64,000 bases of DNA from Frateuria_A sp051900415 (lineage in GTDB: Bacteria > Pseudomonadota > Gammaproteobacteria > Xanthomonadales > Rhodanobacteraceae): positions 124,001 through 188,000 of the forward strand of contig NZ_JBHZGL010000007.1 of NCBI RefSeq assembly GCF_051900415.1, given 5' to 3'. Each line of letters opens with the position of its first letter. Within the stretch, counting starts at the first letter, position 1. This document shows positions 58,731-64,000 of the stretch, piece by piece. Position numbers and translations under genes: made by a program. Under the pieces are notes generated by a model, which was given only the letters and a program-made list of their open reading frames with translations, was not told the DNA's origin and ran no database searches.

Positions 58731-59621
58731 TCAGCTTTCCAGCAAGCGCTCCACGTCCGCATCCTTCTGGACCCACAGCGTGTTGACCCACGCCTGGAAG
58801 CGCTCGCGGAAGGCCGGGTCGTTCTCGTAGTCGCCACGCAGGGCCGGTTCGATGGGACGGTGGCGCACCAGCACGCGGATGTCACGGAGGCGGCCGGCAA
58901 TCAGGTCCATCATCGAGCCGGCGCCGCCCGCATAAACCAGGGTCACGTCCAGGATGGCGTGCAGGCCTTCGCCCATGGCGTCCAGCACGAAGGCGACGCC
59001 ACCGGCGCGCGGACGCAGCAGATGGCGGTAGGGAGAACCCTGCGCCGCGTGCTTGGCGCGGGTGAAGCGCGTGCCCTCGACAAAGTTCATTACCGACACC
59101 GGCATGTGGCGGAACTTTTCGCAGGCGCAGCGGGTGGTCTGGCGATCCTTGCCGGCCAGCTCGGGGCGCTTTGCCAACTGCTCGCGCGAGTGGCGTTTCA
59201 TGAAAGGGAAATCCAGCGCCCACCATGCCGGTCCCAGCAGCGGCACCCAGATCAGCTGACTCTTGAGGAAAAATCGCAGGAACGGGATGCGGCGGTTGAA
59301 GGTCTTCTGCAACACGGGAATGTCTACCCAGCTCTGGTGATTGCACAGCACCAGGTAGTTGCCGTCCGGTCGCAGCCCCTCCAGCCCCTCGACCCGCCAG
59401 CGGGTGCGCGTGAACAGATCGAACAGCACGCCGTTGACCCCGATCCAGCTTTCCGCGATCACCACCAGGGCACGCGACAGCGCCACACGCGCGCCATGCC
59501 ACGGCAGCACGAGCTTGACCAGGGTCAGCGCGAACAGCACCAGCACATGCGCCACCGTGTTGGCGGCCAGCAACAGCATGGCAAGCGGGACGCGCAGCAG
59601 CGCGGGAAGCGAGGCGAACAT
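58731..59621 (-). CDS. Lysophospholipid acyltransferase (YihG-like)
   Basis: 296 residues from ATG 59621. PlsC/LPLAT fold: NHQSWVDIPVLQKTFNRRIP (the HxxxxD motif), a second block FVEGTRFTRAKHA, and VTLVYAGG. One N-terminal membrane helix (LPALLRVPLAMLLLAANTVAHVLVLF). It acylates a lysophospholipid or another alcohol at the inner membrane, as YihG does. Confidence 0.9.
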   Translation of the reverse strand: MFASLPALLRVPLAMLLLAANTVAHVLVLFALTLVKLVLPWHGARVALSRALVVIAESWIGVNGVLFDLFTRTRWRVEGLEGLRPDGNYLVLCNHQSWVDIPVLQKTFNRRIPFLRFFLKSQLIWVPLLGPAWWALDFPFMKRHSREQLAKRPELAGKDRQTTRCACEKFRHMPVSVMNFVEGTRFTRAKHAAQGSPYRHLLRPRAGGVAFVLDAMGEGLHAILDVTLVYAGGAGSMMDLIAGRLRDIRVLVRHRPIEPALRGDYENDPAFRERFQAWVNTLWVQKDADVERLLES

Positions 59622-59759
59622 GGACGGGACCGTCGTAGGGCGCTGTAGCGTAGCGCGCGGCTGCGAGCATCGCTCGGGCCCGGTCGCCTCCTGCCGCGCT
59701 TGCCGCCCCAGAAACCGAGCGCGCAACATGCCGGGACCGAACAGCATGGGGCAATTCAC

Positions 59760-59984
59760 ATGAGCACCCACAGATGCGACCGCAACACCGAACTGGGCCC
59801 GTACATCGCGTGGCTATGCAAGATCAACGACGGCGAATACAACGTCGTCGTCCAGATTGCAGACCATCCGCCGGAAAGCGCCGATCAATCGTTCGGTACC
59901 GAAGAGCAGGCGCTGCAGGCGGCCGACGTATTCGCTCGACAGATGCAGAAGTCGAGCTATGGCGCCGCTTCCGGTCCGTTCTGA
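59760..59984 (+). CDS. Small hypothetical protein
   Basis: 74 residues from ATG 59760. GPYIAWLCKINDGEYNVVVQIADHP and FGTEEQALQAADVFARQMQKS have the strand-then-helix pattern seen in the gene at 40.6 kb. No family recognised. Confidence 0.6.
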   Translation: MSTHRCDRNTELGPYIAWLCKINDGEYNVVVQIADHPPESADQSFGTEEQALQAADVFARQMQKSSYGAASGPF

Positions 59985-60020
59985 TTTCCGTTGGTGCCCA
60001 TTGAACGGGCGGCTCCATGC

Positions 60021-60479
60021 TTACTGCCGGGGCGGGACGACCCTGTCCATCAGCGCCCGCCCTTCCGGCTCACCGGCAACGGCGATGTTGATGTAGCCGT
60101 TAACCAAGGGCGCTTCCAGCGTCGCATCGAGCTCGACGACTTGCCGCCTTACCAGGTAGATGCGCTCGTGCAGATGCTTCTTGCTGTACTCGCCCAGCCG
60201 GGCCTTGTCTGCCGGGTCCACAAACAAGAAGAGCATGTAGAGGTCCAGCGCGTCGGAGTAGCGCAGCTGCGCCGCCTTTATGGATACGTTCGGCAAGTAA
60301 GCGCGGCGATCCAGGCACCGGACCATCCCGTCTTGGGCGGGCAGCCTTAGCGCATCAGAAGAGACTGCGTCGCTACCGGATCGGCAAGCTGCCGCAAGAT
60401 CGACCAATTCCCTGGCGTTCAGGGGCGCGCTCACCTGCAGCAAGGCAGCCAGAAAGAAAGCCGATCCTGTTGCCTTCAT
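60021..60479 (-). CDS. Secreted hypothetical protein
   Basis: 152 residues from ATG 60479. Signal peptide KATGSAFFLAALLQVSAPLNA. The mature part has two Cys (AACRSGSDAV, VRCLDRRAYL) and a helical KHLHERIYLVRRQVVELDATL segment. It is downstream of the membrane protein at 60526 in the same direction (46-base gap), so an operon is possible. Unknown role. Confidence 0.68.
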   Translation of the reverse strand: MKATGSAFFLAALLQVSAPLNARELVDLAAACRSGSDAVSSDALRLPAQDGMVRCLDRRAYLPNVSIKAAQLRYSDALDLYMLFLFVDPADKARLGEYSKKHLHERIYLVRRQVVELDATLEAPLVNGYINIAVAGEPEGRALMDRVVPPRQ

Positions 60480-60525
60480 CGCATGCCTCGCCGCTGACCT
60501 GATTCTGTTATTCCTTTTCCGCGCA

Positions 60526-61047
60526 TCAACCGCCGAAGCCATGCCTCGCGATCGATGAAAGCAACCAAAGCAGAAACAACGCAACGGCCGGGATGGCGAC
60601 CACCACCAATCCACCAAGAGCTCCAGCCACCGTTCGGGCGCCTTGAATAAAGCGGAATGCCGCGACCAGCAAGACCATCGCCAAGGCTTGCAGGACAATC
60701 ACGCCCATAAGGAACGATTGATCCTGCGGCTCCTGCGCGTTGATCCCTTGAGACATGGCATACGCCAACCCGACAACGAAAAGCACAAGCCAGACCCACC
60801 AAGGCCACGGCTTCCTGGGTTGCACGACGCGTTCGTCTTGCCGGTGCTCGGAAACCAGGTCGTCATCCGACGGCGGGGGCGGCCCGTATGACGAAGGCTG
60901 CTCGCCCCGACGCTGGAGTTCCACCATCGCGCTGGCCGCGGCCGCCCGCGTCAGGTGGCCTGATGCAAGCTGCTCACGCAGCCAGTCATTCGACTTTGAG
61001 CGGTAGGCTCCGGCCGGCTCCTCCTCACCGGGATAGTTAACGGGCAT
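60526..61047 (-). CDS. Membrane protein with charged N-terminal domain
   Basis: 173 residues from ATG 61047. A soluble acidic N-terminus (PGEEEPAGAYRSKSNDWLRE, LTRAAAASAMVELQRRGEQP) is followed by three helices (WWVWLVLFVVGLAYAMS, VIVLQALAMVLLVAAFRFI, LVVVAIPAVALFLLWLLSSI). No family recognised. Confidence 0.7.
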   Translation of the reverse strand: MPVNYPGEEEPAGAYRSKSNDWLREQLASGHLTRAAAASAMVELQRRGEQPSSYGPPPPSDDDLVSEHRQDERVVQPRKPWPWWVWLVLFVVGLAYAMSQGINAQEPQDQSFLMGVIVLQALAMVLLVAAFRFIQGARTVAGALGGLVVVAIPAVALFLLWLLSSIARHGFGG

Positions 61048-61357
61048 GATCTTCCTCGTCGGTAGCGGCTGACCTTGATCCGAAAATGGATCGGCTCACT
61101 TCCTAGCGCCAGGTAATGAACCCGACCTCGTTTGCATTGACTAGTTTTCATTGTCGCTGAACGCACTTGCCAGCAAGAACGGGGCAGGCTCACTTGCGGC
61201 ACTGGATAGGTGAACCTAACCCCGCTAGTTGTAGGCTTGCAAACCATCGAGTGAACATTGAGCGAGGGGTGTCGGGCTCGGTGCAACGTGGACTCCGGCC
61301 CTCTTTTCGCACGCGATACGCCAACCTGCCCCGTCAGCTCGAGCCCACGAGCACTGA
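61048..61357. other. Lower-GC intergenic region, no gene found
   Basis: 310 bases, roughly 50-55% GC and clearly below the surroundings. A TTTGCATTGACTAGTTTTCA stretch is in it. Reverse frames are open but run out of a coding-looking context, so no gene is called. It may hold remnants of an acquired or inactive element. Confidence 0.5.
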
Positions 61358-62233
61358 CTACCTGCGTCCCTTGCCAGTCCCAAAGGCCTTGACCACGGCC
61401 GTCATGTCCAGGTCTTGATGGCCCGCTTCGCTCGCGGCGCGATAGAGCTTCACGCAGTCTTCGATGATCGGGGCGTGTGCTTGCGCGAGCCTCGCCTGCT
61501 CGGCGATCAACCTGGCGATGGTGCCGATGTCGCGGACCGCCGCTTGCGCGGAATGATCCTCCGTGACCAGCTTTTCCAGCTTGATGCGCGAAACATCGCT
61601 GGCCATCGGACCGGCGTCGAGGATGTCGCGCAGCAAGGCCACGTCGAGCCCGGCGCTGCGCGCGGCATGCACGGTTTCGGCGAGTGCCGTGACCATCGCT
61701 ATCAGGTAATGGTTGACGGCGAGCTTCATGCGCAATGCGCCCGGTACCGGCCCGCACTGGAATACCTGGCTGCAGACGGGCTTCAGCAAGGGCAGCACGA
61801 TGGCGACATGGTCCGCATGCCCGGCCACCATCCCGACCAGTCGCCCCTGCTCCGCAGGCACGCGCGAGCCCGAAACCGGTGCTTCGACGTAATGGCCGCC
61901 GCCTTGGCGTATGTCCTGTTCAAGTGCAAGCGAGTAGGCCGGCGACGTGGTGCCCAGTTGCACGAACGTCGTCCCCCTGACGCGTGTGCGGAACGCTGGC
62001 GTGCCTCGGCCCAATGCCGCATCGAGGGCCGATTCGTCCAGCAGCATCAGCATCACCACGGTGGCCTGCTGGCACAGGGCGTCGATGGAAACCACCTGCC
62101 TGGCGCCGAGTTCCACCAATGGACCGCACTTGCCGGGCGTGCGGTTCCAGACTAGCAGCGGCGTCCCGCCGCGAATGAGGTTGCGGGCGATCGGCAGGCC
62201 CATGCGGCCGATGCCGAGGAAGCCGAGGGTCAT
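61358..62233 (-). CDS. NAD(P)-dependent oxidoreductase, 3-hydroxyisobutyrate dehydrogenase family
   Basis: 291 residues from ATG 62233. Rossmann motif TLGFLGIGRMGLPIARNLI; signature PVSGSRVPAEQGRL (substrate-binding), catalytic Lys region LRMKLAVNHYL. The family oxidises beta-hydroxyacids such as 3-hydroxyisobutyrate or tartronate semialdehyde. The ATG overlaps the upstream gene's stop by four bases (ATGA), so translation is coupled. Confidence 0.87.
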   Translation of the reverse strand: MTLGFLGIGRMGLPIARNLIRGGTPLLVWNRTPGKCGPLVELGARQVVSIDALCQQATVVMLMLLDESALDAALGRGTPAFRTRVRGTTFVQLGTTSPAYSLALEQDIRQGGGHYVEAPVSGSRVPAEQGRLVGMVAGHADHVAIVLPLLKPVCSQVFQCGPVPGALRMKLAVNHYLIAMVTALAETVHAARSAGLDVALLRDILDAGPMASDVSRIKLEKLVTEDHSAQAAVRDIGTIARLIAEQARLAQAHAPIIEDCVKLYRAASEAGHQDLDMTAVVKAFGTGKGRR

Positions 62234-63075
62234 ATGATCGTTTCCGCGGCAAACAGCGGCTCGCCATACAGGCGGGTGCGCAGGAACGACAGGACCTCGT
62301 CGCGCGCCTGCAGCGTCGGCTCGCCCTCGGCATCGATCAGGTGCGCGGTAAGTACGCTGTGCGGACTGCCAACGACGTCGCGAAAAAACGGCGGTGGGTC
62401 CGGGTTGGCCGCGGCGTCGGGCAGCACACGCCCCACGAAGCGCTCGCCCAGTGCGGCCCGATACGCGGCGAACCGCTCTGCGCGGCAATGACGGTCGCCT
62501 TCGAAGCGATATGCCAACACGCTCAGGTCGTCGCGTTCCAGTCGCGCGCGGATCCTCGCCAATTCCTCCGGACTGGAGTCGATGCCGCCGGGATCGTCCA
62601 GCGGCAACGAGGGCTGCGCCAGCACCGGCGCGAGCAGCGCCGGTTCCAGCATCATCGTCAGCGCGAAGTTGCCGGTGAAGCACATCCCGATCGCGCCGAC
62701 ACCGTTGCCACCGCATTCCTTGTGCGCCATCCGCGCCAGCGACATCAGCCACTGCGTCACCGGGCTGGGAGCATTCGCCGCCAGCGCGCGGAACTCGGCA
62801 CTGACGCAAGCGCGGCGCATGATCGCCAGCCCTTCTTCGGTTTGCGGCACGGCGCCGTCGCGACCGAACAGCGATGGCATGTAGACAGTGAAGCCGGCCA
62901 GGCGCACCCAGCGCGCAAAGCGGGCCACATGCGGACTGATGCCAGGCATCTCGGTCATGAGGATGACGCCAGGGCCTGCACCGGAGAAGTACACGCGCCG
63001 GGTGACGCCGTCGAGGCAGATCGACCGGGCGAGGAAGTCGTCGAGCGGGTCGTCGGAGGCGGTCTGTGGGCTCAT
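62230..63075 (-). CDS. Dienelactone hydrolase family protein
   Basis: 281 residues from ATG 63075. It has an alpha/beta-hydrolase fold with AIGMCFTGNFALTMM, the Cys-nucleophile elbow of dienelactone hydrolases (GxCxGG-like), and a late His in FEGDRHCRAERF. VILMTEMPGISPHVARFAR is the N-terminal strand. Substrate unknown. It is the first gene of a two-gene operon and is divergent from the AraC-type regulator. Confidence 0.85.
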   Translation of the reverse strand: MSPQTASDDPLDDFLARSICLDGVTRRVYFSGAGPGVILMTEMPGISPHVARFARWVRLAGFTVYMPSLFGRDGAVPQTEEGLAIMRRACVSAEFRALAANAPSPVTQWLMSLARMAHKECGGNGVGAIGMCFTGNFALTMMLEPALLAPVLAQPSLPLDDPGGIDSSPEELARIRARLERDDLSVLAYRFEGDRHCRAERFAAYRAALGERFVGRVLPDAAANPDPPPFFRDVVGSPHSVLTAHLIDAEGEPTLQARDEVLSFLRTRLYGEPLFAAETII

Positions 63076-63146
63076 GGCCCTATTGGATGCTGTCCACGCC
63101 ACGGCGTGCTAGCGTCTGAACCGACATCTTTCGGGCGTGATCGGAC

Positions 63147-64000
63147 ATGAAAGACTTCGAAGTACTCATGCTTCCCGGCACCAATCCCAGCGGCGTCGCG
63201 ATGACGCGCGACATCCTGTCGGCGGCCGCGTTGTTCGCTGCACGACAGGGCGAAGCGGTACCCACCTGGGGCCTGTACTCACCCATGGGCGGCCACGTGA
63301 AGATGCAGGGTGGGATCGGTGCCGACACGCTTCGCCTGCCGGGGCGCAAGCGGGGCACCCGCTCCGTGCTGCTGGTGCCGGGCCTGTGGGTGACGGATGC
63401 GCGCGAACTGCGCCAGCGGATGGATGCGGACGATTGCCGACGTGCCGTCCGCCACGTCGCCGCGCACGTGGCGGCGGGCGGCCGGGTGGCGGCTTCCTGC
63501 TCCGCGGTGTTCCTGTTGCACGCGGCGGGCGTGCTGGCCGGTCGGCACGCCACCACGACCTGGTGGCTTGCGCCGGAGCTGTCGCGCATGGCGCCGGAGA
63601 CGCGGGTGGAAGCCAACCGCATTCTTTGCGTCGACGGCCCTGTCATTACCGCGGGCGCGGCGTTCGCACAGTCGGACGTGATGCTCTATCTGTTGCGCCA
63701 GCGTTTCGGCAGCAAGCTCGCCGATGGCGTATCGCGCGTGTTGTTGCTGCACGAACGCAGCGAGCAGGCGCAGTTCGTGGTCCCCTCGATGCTGGCCAGT
63801 GGCGATGCGCTGGTCACGCGCCTGACCCGGCGCGTGGAAACCTCATTGCCGGCGGTGCCGTCGGTGAGCGCGCTTGCCAGCGAATTTTGCGTGTCCGAGC
63901 GGACCTTGGGGCGGCGCGTGCGCCATGCCACCGGCATGAGCACGATCGAGTTGATCCAGAGCGTTCGCCTGCACCGCGCCCGCAGCCTGCTGCAGACCAG
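63147..64000 (+). CDS. GlxA-family AraC transcriptional regulator, partial
   Basis: Translation from ATG 63147 stays open to the window end (284 codons). The first ~185 residues form a DJ-1/PfpI amidotransferase-like domain (KDFEVLMLPGTNPSGVAMTR, VAASCSAVFLLHAAGVL), then the AraC helix-turn-helix begins (VSALASEFCVSERTLGRRVR, ATGMSTIELIQSVRLHRARS). The C-terminal end is missing. Divergent to the DLH-dehydrogenase operon, which it probably regulates. Confidence 0.88.
   Translation, partial: MKDFEVLMLPGTNPSGVAMTRDILSAAALFAARQGEAVPTWGLYSPMGGHVKMQGGIGADTLRLPGRKRGTRSVLLVPGLWVTDARELRQRMDADDCRRAVRHVAAHVAAGGRVAASCSAVFLLHAAGVLAGRHATTTWWLAPELSRMAPETRVEANRILCVDGPVITAGAAFAQSDVMLYLLRQRFGSKLADGVSRVLLLHERSEQAQFVVPSMLASGDALVTRLTRRVETSLPAVPSVSALASEFCVSERTLGRRVRHATGMSTIELIQSVRLHRARSLLQT

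Overview
The window is about 66-70% GC, with dense, mostly single-copy, vertically inherited-looking genes. Gene content points to a gammaproteobacterium of the Xanthomonadales (Lysobacterales), most likely Rhodanobacteraceae (Rhodanobacter/Dyella/Luteibacter-like). Pointers are an alpha/beta-type pyruvate dehydrogenase, a PepSY-PhoP-PhoQ operon, a DUF3182 protein, a Tat-exported L2-like class A beta-lactamase, tryptophan 2,3-dioxygenase, and REP-like and 'CTCTCCCC..GGGGAGAG' palindromic repeats. This placement is inferred from family resemblance; no search was run. There are no rRNAs, CRISPR arrays, prophages or complete insertion sequences. There is one tRNA (Thr, UGU).

Layout. 0-4.7 kb: 5' end of kynA (reverse), then pdhA-pdhB-E2 and a VOC protein. 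4.8-9.1 kb (reverse): arginase, trpS with an unusual C-terminal domain, a membrane protein, a DUF6348-like protein, tRNA-Thr and the end of a birA-coaX-SPOR operon. 11-15.7 kb: PepSY-phoP-phoQ, dusA, TMEM175-like channel. 15.9-23.7 kb: ferredoxin-NADP reductase, an ATP-grasp-like DUF3182/alpha-beta-hydrolase pair, an orphan secreted protein, a MASE1 sensor protein with a degenerate kinase core, DUF456 and a DUF885 peptidase-like protein. 23.7-30.6 kb: a segment bounded by inverted copies of a ~348-bp composite repeat, holding hemolysin III, a periplasmic protein, a TonB-like protein, a cysteine-dioxygenase-like/FAD-protein pair and nicotinamidase; the repeat has run into the nicotinamidase 3' end and is amplified in tandem there. 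30.6-36.4 kb: small proteins (CPXCG, PIN, HAD, DUF3309, YciI, lipoproteins, KGG, OmpA). 36.6-47.9 kb: a hybrid histidine kinase, many small hydrophilic stress-type proteins, a four-gene overlapping cluster with a GNAT enzyme, DUF1203, the beta-lactamase, an M14-type carboxypeptidase/deacylase, an OmpH-like chaperone and a SEC-C protein. 48-56.6 kb: membrane proteins, a prolyl oligopeptidase, a second TonB-like protein, a YcaD-like MFS transporter, DinB and an orphan sensory membrane protein. 56.7-61 kb: poorly conserved small genes, including an Imm52/DUF5953-like candidate. 61.3-64 kb: a hydroxyisobutyrate-dehydrogenase-like/dienelactone-hydrolase-like operon opposite a GlxA-type AraC regulator that runs off the end.

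Functionally this is core-genome territory: central carbon entry (PDH), cofactor synthesis and attachment (CoaX, BirA, PncA), translation (TrpS, DusA, tRNA-Thr), Mg2+/antimicrobial-peptide-type signalling (PhoPQ) and many small envelope or stress proteins. The parts most worth a second look are the composite repeat and its invasion of pncA, the DUF3182-hydrolase and CDO-FAD gene pairs, the YegP-like tail on TrpS, the histidine-less MASE1 protein, an orphan intrinsic terminator that may mark a small RNA, and the 39.4-40.8 kb overlapping small-gene cluster.
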